A DNA stretch of 64,000 nucleotides from Siminovitchia sp047228825 (GTDB lineage: Bacteria > Bacillota > Bacilli > Bacillales > Bacillaceae_C): the NCBI RefSeq assembly GCF_047228825.1, contig NZ_JBFEGN010000003.1, positions 62,001-126,000 on the forward strand, written 5' to 3'. Positions 1 through 9,344 of the stretch are shown here, in pieces. The notes under the pieces were generated by a model that saw only the letters and a list, made by a program, of their open reading frames with translations, was not told the DNA's origin and searched no databases. Both the position numbers and the translations under genes were made by a program. The first letter of the stretch is position 1. Every line of letters begins with the position of its first letter.

Positions 1-93
1 CCAGCAAACATAAAACAAAGACCGTACGCAAAAGCCTTCACCCTTTTTTGTTAGCTTGTGCGAAAGATGAAGACTCATACTCTTCTAAGGCAA

Positions 94-531
94 TTAAACT
101 TCAGCACAATATTGGTCAAAATAGCGTTGAAGCTTGTTGACAACAGACATCGGATCATGGCCTTCAATTTCGTGGCGCTCAACCATCGTGCAAATTTCCC
201 CGTCCTTCAGCAAGGCAAAAGATGGAGAAGAAGGCGGATAATTGGTGAAATAACTTCTTGCTTTTGCAGTGGCTTCTTTATCTTGTCCGGCAAAAACCGT
301 TACAAGATGGTCAGGACGTTTGTCATAATGGATGGCATGGGCAGCTGCCGGACGAGCCACCCCTCCGGCGCATCCGCATACGGAATTAATCATCACCAAA
401 GTGGTGCCCTTTCTGCCCAGTGCTTTTTCCACGTCTTCAGGGGTTCTTAGCTGTTCATAACCTGCCTGTTCCATTTCTTCACGTGCTCTTTGAACTACAT
501 CGTTCATAAATATATTAAAATCCATGCTCAT
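94..531 (-). CDS. brxB: Bacilliredoxin BrxB (YphP/YqiW family)
   Basis: Cytosolic thiol-disulfide oxidoreductase of 145 residues. The family removes bacillithiol from S-bacillithiolated proteins after oxidative stress. The active site is the CGC motif at residues 52-54 (NSVCGCAGG), where families with CxxC would have two spacers; this CGC is diagnostic of the BrxA/BrxB group. The following VARPAA segment and the FAGQDKEAT segment are also family-typical. An ATG start at 531 is preceded by AAAAGGAGCGACAAAA. It is transcribed alone from a good promoter just upstream and lies downstream of the mutAB-meaB operon. In B. subtilis its equivalent yqiW also flanks the bkd cluster, which favours BrxB over its paralogue BrxA (inference from synteny). 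Confidence 0.93.
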   Translation of the reverse strand: MSMDFNIFMNDVVQRAREEMEQAGYEQLRTPEDVEKALGRKGTTLVMINSVCGCAGGVARPAAAHAIHYDKRPDHLVTVFAGQDKEATAKARSYFTNYPPSSPSFALLKDGEICTMVERHEIEGHDPMSVVNKLQRYFDQYCAEV

Positions 532-564
532 TTTTGTCGCTCCTTTTTGCGGGTTTCTATTGCT

Positions 565-594
565 ATCATAACAATTCGCCCAATATTATTTCAA
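565..594 (-). promoter_or_regulatory. SigA-type promoter of brxB
   Basis: On the minus strand a -35 TTGAAA (589-594) and a -10 TATGAT (565-570) are separated by 18 bases, about 35 bases upstream of the brxB start. Matches are 5/6 for the -10 and 4/6 for the -35. Confidence 0.6.
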
Positions 595-723
595 CTTCTG
601 GACCTTTTGGTTTAACTTCTTGTAAAACGGGTATGATATAAATACATCTAGATCCATACCCCTAAACTCCCTAGATGTCTTTTGGACGGCAAGCTGCTGT
701 CCCTTTTTTATGGAGGAGCGAAT

Positions 724-1746
724 CTAGTTTCTGTTAAAAACGGAAAAAAGTTGATCACAGGCTCCTTTTACAGTTAACTCTTCATTCATGACTTGATGCT
801 CCATCTTCGGCATCAGTTTTTTTATTTCTGCATGCTCAAAGAAGAGCTTTTGCAGCCGTTCATGAATCAGTGCGTGCAGCCAATCTTTTGCCTGTTTTTT
901 TCGCCTGCTTTCAAACACCCCCGACAACTTCGTCTCTGTTGCAAATTGCTGAATCATTTCCCATACTTCTTTTATTCCCGTGCCTTTCAATGACGAGCAG
1001 GGAAGCGCCCGTGGCGTCCAGCCGTCGGTCGGCGATTGTACGAAATGCAAAATTTGCTTAAACTCCCTTGCTGTTTTTTTGGCAAGTTCCACATTACTCC
1101 CGTCTGCTTTATTGATAATGATGGCATCAACAAGCTCCATAATGCCTTTTTTCATCCCTTGGAGCTCATCCCCCGCCCCTGTGATCGCAAGCATCATGAA
1201 AAAATCAACCATTCCGCGGACGACCCCTTCACTTTGCCCGACACCAACTGTCTCAACAAGGATGACATCATAGCCTGCCGCTTCACAGGCTAGGATCGTT
1301 TCCCGGGTTTTTCGGTGGACACCGCCAAGCGTCCCTCCCGATGGAGAAGGACGAATAAAGGCATTGGGATGTTTTGACAGCTGTTCCATCCTCGTTTTAT
1401 CCCCCAGAATGCTTCCGCCCCTGACAGTGGAACTCGGATCCACTGCCAGCACGGCTACACGATGGCCAAGGTTGCACAGCATTAGGCCAAATGTTTCAAT
1501 AAAGGTGCTTTTCCCTGCCCCCGGCACACCCGTAATCCCGATTCTGATCGAGTTCCCGGTGTGGGGAAGCAGGCGCTGCATCAGTTCTCCCGCCGCTTTT
1601 TCATGACGGGGTGCATTGCTTTCGATGAACGTAATCGCCTTTGAAAGAAACATTCTGTCACCGTCAAGCACCCTCTTAAAAAGTTCATCCACATTTGGTT
1701 CCTGCTGGCTTCGTTTAATAAATTTCCTGTATTTCTGCTCACCCAT
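724..1746 (-). CDS. meaB: MeaB/ArgK-type GTPase chaperone of methylmalonyl-CoA mutase
   Basis: G3E-family GTPase of about 340 residues that protects and reloads adenosylcobalamin in methylmalonyl-CoA mutase. Visible motifs are Walker A GVPGAGKS (residues 73-80), the switch region around GGSILGDKTRM, the VETVGVGQSE Walker B-like segment and the NKADGSN guanine-specificity motif. The ATG at 1746 is preferred over a longer frame reaching 1773 because MGEQKYRKFI resembles family N termini and has GAGGAAGTGG ahead. It overlaps the 3' end of mutB by 8 bases, so translational coupling is likely. Position directly after mutB is the classical arrangement and supports a mutase chaperone rather than an arginine-transport kinase, the old ArgK name. 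Confidence 0.93.
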   Translation of the reverse strand: MGEQKYRKFIKRSQQEPNVDELFKRVLDGDRMFLSKAITFIESNAPRHEKAAGELMQRLLPHTGNSIRIGITGVPGAGKSTFIETFGLMLCNLGHRVAVLAVDPSSTVRGGSILGDKTRMEQLSKHPNAFIRPSPSGGTLGGVHRKTRETILACEAAGYDVILVETVGVGQSEGVVRGMVDFFMMLAITGAGDELQGMKKGIMELVDAIIINKADGSNVELAKKTAREFKQILHFVQSPTDGWTPRALPCSSLKGTGIKEVWEMIQQFATETKLSGVFESRRKKQAKDWLHALIHERLQKLFFEHAEIKKLMPKMEHQVMNEELTVKGACDQLFSVFNRN

Positions 1747-3907
1747 CGATCTCGACCACTTCCTCATATCCAAGGCGCCTGTAAATTTCCTCGATTACCT
1801 TTTGGGCAGCAACAGGAATGACTGTACCGGGCCCAAAAATGGCGGAAGCCCCATGTTTTTTGAGAAACTCGTAATCTCCGGGCGGGATTACCCCGCCAAT
1901 CACCACTACGATGTCTCCTCTTCCCAGTTTATTTAATTCCCCTACCAATTTGGGAAGGAGTGTTTTATGGCCGGCAGCCAATGAACTGAAGCCAATGACG
2001 TGGACATCGTTTTCCACAGCCTGTTTGGCTGTTTCTTCGGGTGTTTGGAACAATGGGCCGATATCTACATCAAATCCGAGATCCGCAAAGGCGGTGGCAA
2101 TCACTTTTGCTCCGCGGTCATGGCCGTCCTGCCCCATTTTGGCAATCAGGATGCGGGGTCTCCTTCCTTCATTTTCGAGGAATTCATCCGCCATTTCCTT
2201 GACCATTGCCATTTCTTCTTCATTGGTATAATGGGAGCTGTATACGCCCGATACGGAGCGGATCATCGCTTTATGCCTCCCGCATGCTTTTTCAATGGCC
2301 CCCGATATTTCACCGAGCGTCGCTCTTGCCCTGGCCGCTTCAACGGCAAGCTCAAGCAGGTTGCCATTGTTTTGTTCTGCGCATTCGGTTAACGCCTGCA
2401 AAGCGGCCTGGACTTGTTCTTCAGAACGGTTTTGCTTTAATTGCTGAATCCGCTCAACCTGCCTTCTTCGCACCTCTTCATTATCAATGTCCAAAATGTC
2501 AATGTCTTCTTCTTCATCGACTTGATATCGGTTCACGCCGATAATCGTTTCTTGTTTCGAATCAATGAGCGCCTGCCTTCTTGCAGCGGCTTCTTCAATT
2601 CTCATTTTTGGAAGGCCGGTTTCAATCGCTTTCGTCATTCCGCCCAATTCTTCGATTTCGTTGATATGTTTCCACGCGCGGTCCATCAGCTCCTGAGTAA
2701 GCGATTCGACGTAATAGGAACCGCCCCAGGGATCAATGACATTCGTAATGCCCGTTTCCTCCTGCAAAAACAATTGCGTATTGCGGGCAATCCGCGCCGA
2801 AAAATCGGTCGGCAGAGCGATGGCCTCATCAAGGGCATTTGTGTGGAGAGATTGGGTGTGCCCCATCGCGGCGGCGTGGGCTTCAATAAGCGTCCGGACG
2901 ACATTGTTAAAAGGATCCTGCTCCGTCAAGCTCCATCCGGATGTTTGGCTGTGCGTTCTCAACGCCAGCGATTTGGGATTTTTCGGCTTGAAGGGACTCA
3001 TCAGCTGTGCCCACATCGTCCTGGCAGCCCGCAGCTTTGCCACTTCCATAAAATAATTCATCCCAATGCCCCAGAAAAATGATAGACGCGGCGCAAAGGA
3101 ATCAATATCCAGGCCGGCTTGCAGGCCGGTTCTGACGTACTCCAAACCATCTGCAAGCGTATAGGCCAGTTCAATGTCCGCGGGAGCGCCTGCCTCCTGC
3201 ATATGGTAGCCGGAAATCGAAATGCTGTTGAATTTAGGCATATTCTTTGAGGTATATTCAAAAATGTCGCCGATGATCCTCATGGACATTTCCGGCGGAT
3301 AAATATACGTGTTCCGTACCATATATTCTTTTAAAATATCATTTTGGATTGTCCCGGCAAGCTGCTCTTTTTTGACGCCCTGCTCCTCCGCCGTTACGAT
3401 ATAAAAGGCCATGATCGGCAAAACGGCGCCGTTCATCGTCATCGATACCGACATTTGATCAAGCGGAATGCCGTCGAACAATATTTTCATATCGAGAATG
3501 GAATCAATGGCAACTCCCGCTTTTCCAACGTCGCCTTCCACCCGCGGATGGTCTGAATCATATCCGCGGTGAGTAGCCAGGTCGAATGCCACTGATAACC
3601 CTTTTTGGCCCATGGCCAAATTACGGCGGTAAAAGGCGTTGCTCTCTTCTGCGGTGGAAAAGCCGGCATATTGCCTGACAGTCCAAGGGCGATTGACGTA
3701 CATTGTCGGATAAGGCCCCCGTGTATATGGGGGGATGCCCGGCAGCGTGTCAACAAACCGCAAGCCGTCAAGATCGTCTCTTGTATATAAAGATTTTACT
3801 TTTATTTGTTCATTCGTTTCGTAGCCATTTTCAAAGCTTGATTTGGAACCCGTGCTTTTTTCGCCAAATGTTGGTCGAATCGTTTGGAAATCTGGTTTTT
3901 TATGCAT
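1739..3907 (-). CDS. mutB: Methylmalonyl-CoA mutase large (alpha, catalytic) subunit
   Basis: AdoCbl-dependent mutase interconverting (R)-methylmalonyl-CoA and succinyl-CoA; 722 residues, the usual size. The N-terminal TIM barrel carries the substrate-binding segments (RPWTVRQYAGFSTAEESN, TMNGAVLPIMAFYI). The C-terminal cobalamin-binding domain shows the base-off motif DGHDRG with the cobalt-ligand histidine near residue 595, then FSSLAAGH and VVIGGVIPPGDY. The ATG at 3907 is chosen because it follows GGAGGATGAGATCA and overlaps the mutA stop by 8 bases; a longer frame to 3991 reads through mutA. It is the middle gene of mutA-mutB-meaB. Likely role: propionyl-CoA disposal (from odd-chain or branched-chain catabolism) into the TCA cycle, or the reverse. 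Confidence 0.96.
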   Translation of the reverse strand: MHKKPDFQTIRPTFGEKSTGSKSSFENGYETNEQIKVKSLYTRDDLDGLRFVDTLPGIPPYTRGPYPTMYVNRPWTVRQYAGFSTAEESNAFYRRNLAMGQKGLSVAFDLATHRGYDSDHPRVEGDVGKAGVAIDSILDMKILFDGIPLDQMSVSMTMNGAVLPIMAFYIVTAEEQGVKKEQLAGTIQNDILKEYMVRNTYIYPPEMSMRIIGDIFEYTSKNMPKFNSISISGYHMQEAGAPADIELAYTLADGLEYVRTGLQAGLDIDSFAPRLSFFWGIGMNYFMEVAKLRAARTMWAQLMSPFKPKNPKSLALRTHSQTSGWSLTEQDPFNNVVRTLIEAHAAAMGHTQSLHTNALDEAIALPTDFSARIARNTQLFLQEETGITNVIDPWGGSYYVESLTQELMDRAWKHINEIEELGGMTKAIETGLPKMRIEEAAARRQALIDSKQETIIGVNRYQVDEEEDIDILDIDNEEVRRRQVERIQQLKQNRSEEQVQAALQALTECAEQNNGNLLELAVEAARARATLGEISGAIEKACGRHKAMIRSVSGVYSSHYTNEEEMAMVKEMADEFLENEGRRPRILIAKMGQDGHDRGAKVIATAFADLGFDVDIGPLFQTPEETAKQAVENDVHVIGFSSLAAGHKTLLPKLVGELNKLGRGDIVVVIGGVIPPGDYEFLKKHGASAIFGPGTVIPVAAQKVIEEIYRRLGYEEVVEIDG

Positions 3908-5753
3908 TGATCTCATCCTCCCAGCTGTCCAGAATCCCGGCCAGTTTCTTGTAAATGTTTTGCCCGGAGTACAGCGTGCCATCCAGTCCATATTCCGCCA
4001 ATTCTTCAGCTGAAAAGCGGCCGGCGATATCGATATGGACGTCCGGAACGTTCTCCTTTATCCATCGCCCGATAGGGGCGGCCAACTGATCGTACAAGGC
4101 ATCCGGACCACAAAGGCAATAATATTTATACGACTTTCTTTTTATAAAAGACTTTACATCAGAAAGCGAATGGCATTCACCGCTCCATTCTGATTGAATG
4201 CCCGCCGTGGCCAGCACTCCGGCCGCAAAGTCGGCACGCGGCTTAAATTCCTTTAATTTCCCAAGGCAAATAAGAGCGGCTTCCGGCATAAATCCGGTTT
4301 CAGCCAGATTCATCGATCTTTTCCTTAAGCTTTCAAACTGTTGTGCAAGACGCAGCCTGGGAAGCGGCTCTATCTGTCTTTTGTCAAATTCCGTTGGCTT
4401 TTTGGCCTTTAAAAGCGGCTCATCCGCTGTTTCCGAACTTAAAGCATATACATTTACACCAATGATCGATTGTTTTCGCGTCTCGGAATCTCTCATTCTT
4501 GCAAGGGCGGTTTCTTTTATTTGATGTTGCAGCCAGCCGGATGCAAGAGATTGCAGAATGCCCCCATGTTTGTCAATCTCCAAAAAGAACGCCCACCCTT
4601 TTTCAGCCAATTCTTTCGTTAACGACTCAATATAAAAGGAGCCGCCTGCAGGATCCATCACTTTATCTATATAGGATTCATCCTTGAGCAGCAGCTGCGT
4701 ATTTCTGGCGATTCTTTCGGAAAAAGCGTTCCCTTCCACTGTCAAGTGATCAAAAGGAGTGACGTGAAGAAAATCTATGCCGCCAACAACAGCTGAAAAC
4801 GCTTCACTTCCGGCACGAAGCATATTGACATACGGATCAATGACCGATTTTGTGAATTCCGAAGTCTCAGCGCTGACGAGAACTTTATTTTGATCATTCG
4901 GGATGCCATATGCATCTGCAACCGTCTTCCACAGCATCCGAAATGCGCGGAGCTTTGCGATTTCGGTAAAGAATTGGCTGCCAATCGCAAAATTAAATAT
5001 GAATTTACCAGCTGTTTTTTCCGGCGGCCAGCCCATTTCCTTCATCTTTTCCACATAAAACACAGCGCCGGCCAAAGCGGCTCCCAGTTCGTGTCCGGCA
5101 TGACCGCCACCGGCATTGAACGGCTCCAGATCAATCAGAATCGTTTTAAGCTCAGGGTATTGCGAATCCAATGCTTTCAGAACATCCAGCCAGCTTTTCA
5201 TTTCTTCGCCGTGCTCATCAACAATGAGTCCGGCTTCAAGATGGGAACTGATCATGTCAGTGGCTGCGGCTCCGAAAATGCCGCTTGCATGAGCTTCCAA
5301 CAGCTTTTTGGCGATTGCAGGATAATTTGATTTTGAAAAAATACATAATGGGACCTTGTTTAAAGCAGCAATCCCGTTTAATTCCGTAAAACTGAGTTCT
5401 GCCATATCGTTTAATCGGTCAGGATCAAAAGAGAGCGCATCCTGCCCCCGCTGAAGCGATAAACCGATTTGTTTTTTCAGCTCATTCCAGTCGGGATGGA
5501 CCAGCCTTTGGGCAATGCGCCACCCTGGACGTTCAGTGCCATAAAAGCCCCGCAAATAAGAACCTTCTCCCGGGAATTGATCTGCAGGTACAGAATCTGC
5601 TTCCGTGTACAGAGGGCTTAGTGTAATGCCTTCATACGTTTTTCTGTACAAATGGCCGATCGTATCTTTGCGAAGCGATTTTTTGGCCGCCTCGGCCCAC
5701 TCCTCCCGGCCGGCTCTCTGAAATGTCGTATTTCTCGCCTGTTCAGTATTCAT
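3900..5753 (-). CDS. mutA: Methylmalonyl-CoA mutase small (beta) subunit
   Basis: Non-catalytic partner of MutB, 617 residues from the ATG at 5753, which follows GGAAAGGAAGAGCTGC; an upstream ATG at 5780 lacks a good ribosome binding site. It shares the mutase TIM-barrel fold: YLRGFYGTERPGWRIAQRLV mirrors the MutB TYNRPWTVRQYAGFS region, and RIARNTQLLLKDESYIDKV is also present. The C terminus has a degenerate B12-domain-like region (YCLCGPDALYDQLAAPIG, DGTLYSGQNIYKKLAGIL) without the DxHxxG cobalt-ligand motif, as expected for a beta subunit. It is the first gene of the operon, 250 bases from bkdB, with its own promoter and a candidate operator upstream. The heterodimer (not the single-gene homodimer) type fits actinobacteria and some Bacilli. 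Confidence 0.93.
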   Translation of the reverse strand: MNTEQARNTTFQRAGREEWAEAAKKSLRKDTIGHLYRKTYEGITLSPLYTEADSVPADQFPGEGSYLRGFYGTERPGWRIAQRLVHPDWNELKKQIGLSLQRGQDALSFDPDRLNDMAELSFTELNGIAALNKVPLCIFSKSNYPAIAKKLLEAHASGIFGAAATDMISSHLEAGLIVDEHGEEMKSWLDVLKALDSQYPELKTILIDLEPFNAGGGHAGHELGAALAGAVFYVEKMKEMGWPPEKTAGKFIFNFAIGSQFFTEIAKLRAFRMLWKTVADAYGIPNDQNKVLVSAETSEFTKSVIDPYVNMLRAGSEAFSAVVGGIDFLHVTPFDHLTVEGNAFSERIARNTQLLLKDESYIDKVMDPAGGSFYIESLTKELAEKGWAFFLEIDKHGGILQSLASGWLQHQIKETALARMRDSETRKQSIIGVNVYALSSETADEPLLKAKKPTEFDKRQIEPLPRLRLAQQFESLRKRSMNLAETGFMPEAALICLGKLKEFKPRADFAAGVLATAGIQSEWSGECHSLSDVKSFIKRKSYKYYCLCGPDALYDQLAAPIGRWIKENVPDVHIDIAGRFSAEELAEYGLDGTLYSGQNIYKKLAGILDSWEDEINA

Positions 5754-5815
5754 GCAGCTCTTCCTTTCCCATGCCATCATTGATTACTGCCCGAAAATCA
5801 TATTGTATATTATCT

Positions 5816-5844
5816 ATATTAGTATAGTTGACACAATGAGACAA
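5816..5844 (-). promoter_or_regulatory. Putative promoter of mutA-mutB-meaB
   Basis: Minus strand: TTGTCT (5839-5844) and TAATAT (5816-5821) with a 17-base spacer. An alternative pair TTGTGT/TAATAT with shifted spacing overlaps it. The AT-rich setting is typical; the exact start site is not determined. Confidence 0.45.
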
Positions 5845-5845
5845 C
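5827..5845. promoter_or_regulatory. 19-bp imperfect palindrome over the mut promoter (candidate operator)
   Basis: GTTGACACAATGAGACAAC reads nearly the same on both strands: the outer GTTG/CAAC and the inner CA-TG are exact, with A/T swaps only. It covers the -35 element and spacer of the mutA promoter, the geometry of a repressor site. No regulator gene lies next to it, so the cognate protein is unknown. Confidence 0.4.
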
Positions 5846-5957
5846 TCGCTAATTTTTGTTGTATAACAGATTTATTTTTTACATAAATATTCTAATAGTT
5901 ACATAGTAACATTTACTTTAACTTCAATAAATGTTTTGTTTTCATACAAAAATGCAG

Positions 5958-5995
5958 GAAAAAATAAACAGCCTGTGTACTCATGAACACAGGCT
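5958..5995 (-). terminator. Rho-independent terminator after bkdB
   Basis: On the minus strand a 9-bp stem AGCCTGTGT / ACACAGGCT (5970-5995) is followed by GTTTATTTTTT. It lies 10 bases past the bkdB stop and ends the bcd-bkd transcript before mutA. Confidence 0.85.
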
Positions 5996-6004
5996 ACAGC
6001 GGAT

Positions 6005-7288
6005 TTAATAAACCGGCGTATTTTCCTTTGACATACTTTCCAAGATTTCTTTCACACGTTTTAAAAAGCGGCCGCAAATGAGTCCGTCAAGGATCCGGTG
6101 ATCCAAAGACAAACACATATTGACCATATCGCGAATGGCAATGGCGTTATCGCTTGTGACGATCGGCCGTTTGACAATCGACTCGATTTGCAAAATGGCT
6201 GCCTGGGGATGATTAATGATACCCATGGACTGGACAGAGCCGAACGCCCCTGTATTATTGACTGTAAAGGTGCCGCCTTCAACGTCTTCTTTCTTGAGTT
6301 TGCCTGTTCTCGCCTTATTGGCCAGCTCATAAATATTTTTGGCGATTCCCTTTATGGATTGTTCGTCGGCATGTTTAATCACCGGGACAAAAAGGGAATC
6401 TTCGCTCGCCACTGCAATGGAGATGTTTATCTCTTTTTTCTGGACAATCTTGTCTCCTGCCCACATGGAATTCATCACCGGGAATTCTTTTAACGCCTGG
6501 GCAACCGCTTTGACAAAAAAGGCAAAATACGTCAGGTTAAACCCTTCCTGCCGTTTAAAATCCTCCTTGATGGAATCCCGGTATTTGACAAGATTCGTCA
6601 CGTCCGCTTCAATCATCATCCAGGCATGCGGAATTTCTTGTTTACTCCGGACCATATTGGCCGCAATGGCCTTTCTGATGCCGGCAACCGGAATTTCAAC
6701 GTCCCCGGATGCAAGCGGAATAGCAGCGGTTTGTACTGATGCTGTTTGTGGACCGGTTCTTGTTGATGCGGCTTCTTTTTGTTCATCTTTGGCCGTTGGA
6801 ATGTTGCCGGAATCAATCAGCATTTGCAAATTCTTGCGGGTAATCCTGCCATCTTTTCCGGTCCCTGCCACTTGGGACAAGTCAATGTTATATTCCTGGG
6901 ACAGCCGGACGACAGCCGGAGAATAGCGGGCTTTTGCCGTCTGCTTTTTTGATTTTTTTTCGTCTGCCGTGTTTTTGGGAGAAGGAATGTCCTGCTTGGC
7001 AACTGGAGCAGCATTTTGGCCTTCCGTTTTGCTTACAGCCCCATCGCCTTCTGTTTCAATCGTGCAAATGATTTCTCCGACAGCCAGTGTTTCATCCTCT
7101 TCAGCGATCAGTTCCTTAATCGTTCCTGTAAAAGAAGAAGGGATTTCGGCATTCACTTTATCCGTCAGCACCTCGGCGATAGGATCATATTTATGGACGT
7201 GATCCCCCGGTTTGACGAGCCATTTGCTGATTGTTCCCTCCGTGACGCTTTCACCCAGCTGCGGCATTGTAATATTTTCTATTGCCAA
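6005..7288 (-). CDS. bkdB: Branched-chain alpha-keto acid dehydrogenase E2 (lipoamide acyltransferase)
   Basis: Core subunit, 427 residues, that transfers the branched acyl group from E1 to CoA. Domain order: lipoyl domain (1-78) with the lipoylated Lys44 in VLTDKVNAE; a flexible Lys/Thr/Ala-rich linker; a peripheral subunit-binding domain (about 125-160, YSPAVVRLSQEYNIDLSQVAGTG); a second linker; and the catalytic domain ending in DHRILDG, with active-site His397 and Asp401. Last gene of the operon, directly before a strong terminator, after bkdAB. Products isobutyryl-, isovaleryl- and 2-methylbutyryl-CoA prime the iso/anteiso fatty acids typical of Bacilli. Assignment to Bkd rather than pyruvate dehydrogenase rests on the single lipoyl domain and the bcd-lpdV context. 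Confidence 0.95.
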   Translation of the reverse strand: MAIENITMPQLGESVTEGTISKWLVKPGDHVHKYDPIAEVLTDKVNAEIPSSFTGTIKELIAEEDETLAVGEIICTIETEGDGAVSKTEGQNAAPVAKQDIPSPKNTADEKKSKKQTAKARYSPAVVRLSQEYNIDLSQVAGTGKDGRITRKNLQMLIDSGNIPTAKDEQKEAASTRTGPQTASVQTAAIPLASGDVEIPVAGIRKAIAANMVRSKQEIPHAWMMIEADVTNLVKYRDSIKEDFKRQEGFNLTYFAFFVKAVAQALKEFPVMNSMWAGDKIVQKKEINISIAVASEDSLFVPVIKHADEQSIKGIAKNIYELANKARTGKLKKEDVEGGTFTVNNTGAFGSVQSMGIINHPQAAILQIESIVKRPIVTSDNAIAIRDMVNMCLSLDHRILDGLICGRFLKRVKEILESMSKENTPVY

Positions 7289-7324
7289 AGATTCAGCCCC
7301 CTTTAAGCTTGATTTGAAAGCCTA

Positions 7325-8308
7325 TTAATATTCGGCAAGCTCCCGCATTGCTTTTTCAACCTTGTCCGGGTTCACCATAAAATATTTTTCCATTGTCGGC
7401 GCATAAGGCATGGCTGGAATATCCGGGCCGGCAAGCCTTTTGATCGGTGCATCCAAGTCAAACAGGCAATGTTCGGAGATGATCGCCGCCACTTCGCTCA
7501 TGATGCTGCCTTCTTTATTATCTTCCGTTACAAGCAGCACTTTCCCTGTTTTGGATGCAGCCTCCATGATGGCTTGCTGATCAAGCGGATAAATCGTCCG
7601 TAAATCCAAAATATGGGCTTCAATGCCGTCTTGTGCCAAACGTTCGGCAGCCTGAAGCGCAAAATGTACACACAGTCCGTATGTAATGACCGTTATGTCG
7701 TCTCCCTCGCGTTTCACATCTGCTTTTCCGATCGGCAGGACATACTCCTCTTCCGGTACATGCCCTTTAATCAGCCGGTACGCCCGCTTATGTTCAAAAA
7801 ACATTACCGGGTCCTCGTCGCGTATCGCTGCTTTCAACAGACCTTTCACGTCGTATGGAGTCGAGGGCATGACGATCTTCAGTCCCGGCTGATTCGCAAA
7901 AATGGCTTCAACGGATTGAGAATGATAAAGTGCTCCGTGCACTCCGCCCCCATATGGAGCACGGATCACGATGGGACAGTTCCAATCATTATTGGACCTG
8001 TACCGGATACGGGCTGCTTCGGAAATAATTTGATTGACTGCAGGCATAATAAAATCGGCAAACTGCATCTCTGCAACCGGCCGATAGCCGTACAATGCAG
8101 CCCCTATTCCAACGCCGGCGATCGCTGATTCGGCTAGAGGCGTATCAATGACCCGTTCTTCCCCGAACTGCTCATATAATCCTTGGGTTGCTTTAAACAC
8201 CCCGCCCTTCCTGCCTACATCTTCACCAAGCACAAATACCTTCTCATCACGCTCCATCTCTTCTTTAAGCGCACTCGTCACTGCTTCAATATAAGAGATT
8301 ACTGCCAT
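7325..8308 (-). CDS. bkdAB: Branched-chain keto acid dehydrogenase E1 beta subunit
   Basis: Beta chain (327 residues) of the thiamine-diphosphate decarboxylase that oxidatively decarboxylates the keto acids of Leu, Ile and Val. Seen in the sequence: VLGEDVGRKGGVFKATQGL near the N terminus, the DTPLAESAIAGVGIGAAL segment (catalytic Glu and cofactor contacts), APYGGGVHGALYHSQS, and a C-terminal transketolase domain (VLLVTEDNKEGSIMSEVAA) that binds E2. It overlaps the 3' end of bkdAA by 10 bases, so the two E1 chains are probably made at equal rates by translational coupling. Confidence 0.96.
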   Translation of the reverse strand: MAVISYIEAVTSALKEEMERDEKVFVLGEDVGRKGGVFKATQGLYEQFGEERVIDTPLAESAIAGVGIGAALYGYRPVAEMQFADFIMPAVNQIISEAARIRYRSNNDWNCPIVIRAPYGGGVHGALYHSQSVEAIFANQPGLKIVMPSTPYDVKGLLKAAIRDEDPVMFFEHKRAYRLIKGHVPEEEYVLPIGKADVKREGDDITVITYGLCVHFALQAAERLAQDGIEAHILDLRTIYPLDQQAIMEAASKTGKVLLVTEDNKEGSIMSEVAAIISEHCLFDLDAPIKRLAGPDIPAMPYAPTMEKYFMVNPDKVEKAMRELAEY

Positions 8309-9318
8309 AAAAGTTCCCCCTGCTCCCCTTCGTGATACACATGTTTCAAGGCGTCTTCCGGGGCTGCATACGGAGCTTCTTCCGCATATTCCGTCGCCTC
8401 GTTAACTTGTTTCATGACCCGTTCATTGATTTCTTTTTCCATTTCGTCTGTCATTACGCCGCTTTCTTTCAAGTAGGCGCCAAATAAAATAATCGGATCT
8501 TCGCTTTTCGCCTTGGCCACCTCATCCGGAGACCGATAAAAACGGTCGTCGTCATCCGATGAATGTGCCGTAAGCCTGTTGCACATCGTTTCAATTAGTG
8601 TCGGCCCTTCCCCTCTCAAGCACCGCTCTCTTGCTTCCTTGATGACTTTGTACACTTCAAGCGGGTCTTTGCCATCTACGGTAATTCCCGGCATGCCGTA
8701 GCCGATGGCACGGTCTGATACCTTTTCACAGGCAAGCTGTTTTTCAACCGGAACGGAAATGGCATATTTGTTGTTTTCACACATGAAAATAACAGGGAGT
8801 TTATGAACTCCGGCGAAGTTGGCGCCTTCATGAAAATCACCCTGGTTCGACGACCCTTCCCCAAATGTGACAAAAGCAACAAGATCTTTCTTGTCCATTC
8901 GTGCGGCGAGCGCCACACCAACGGCGTGGGGAACTTGTGTTGTAACCGGCGATGAGCCTGTCACGATCCTGTTCTTCTTTTGGCCGAAATGTCCCGGCAT
9001 TTGACGTCCGCCCGAATTTGGATCATCCGCTTTCGCAAAAGCGGAAAGAAGCACTTCCTTCGGCGTCATGCCGAACGATAAAACGACAGCGAGATCCCGA
9101 TAATAAGGAAGTATGTAGTCTTGATTTCGATCAAGCGCGAAAGCCGCACCCACCTGAGCGGCTTCCTGGCCCTGGCAGGAAATGACAAACGGAATCTTTC
9201 CGGATCGGTTTAAAAGCCACATCCGCTCATCAATTCGCCGGGCGAGTATCATGGTCTCATACATGCTCACTACTTCCTGATCGCTCAATCCGAGCTCTTT
9301 ATGACGATTTTTTGCCAT
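8299..9318 (-). CDS. bkdAA: Branched-chain keto acid dehydrogenase E1 alpha subunit
   Basis: Alpha chain, 339 residues, carrying the thiamine-diphosphate motif: GEGSSNQGDFHEGANFAG around residue 173, with the downstream CENNKYAIS segment. The phosphorylation-loop-like THSSDDDDRFYR region is present. RBS AGGAGAAATAA precedes the ATG at 9318. It sits between lpdV and bkdAB in the order lpdV-bkdAA-bkdAB-bkdB, as in B. subtilis. Confidence 0.96.
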   Translation of the reverse strand: MAKNRHKELGLSDQEVVSMYETMILARRIDERMWLLNRSGKIPFVISCQGQEAAQVGAAFALDRNQDYILPYYRDLAVVLSFGMTPKEVLLSAFAKADDPNSGGRQMPGHFGQKKNRIVTGSSPVTTQVPHAVGVALAARMDKKDLVAFVTFGEGSSNQGDFHEGANFAGVHKLPVIFMCENNKYAISVPVEKQLACEKVSDRAIGYGMPGITVDGKDPLEVYKVIKEARERCLRGEGPTLIETMCNRLTAHSSDDDDRFYRSPDEVAKAKSEDPIILFGAYLKESGVMTDEMEKEINERVMKQVNEATEYAEEAPYAAPEDALKHVYHEGEQGELLWQ

Positions 9319-9344
9319 TTATTTCTCCTCCCGTAATTTCCTTT

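Noticed and set aside
2441..3082. 213-residue plus-strand frame inside mutB
   Set aside because: Shadow of the mutase coding sequence; composition and lack of start signals argue against a gene.
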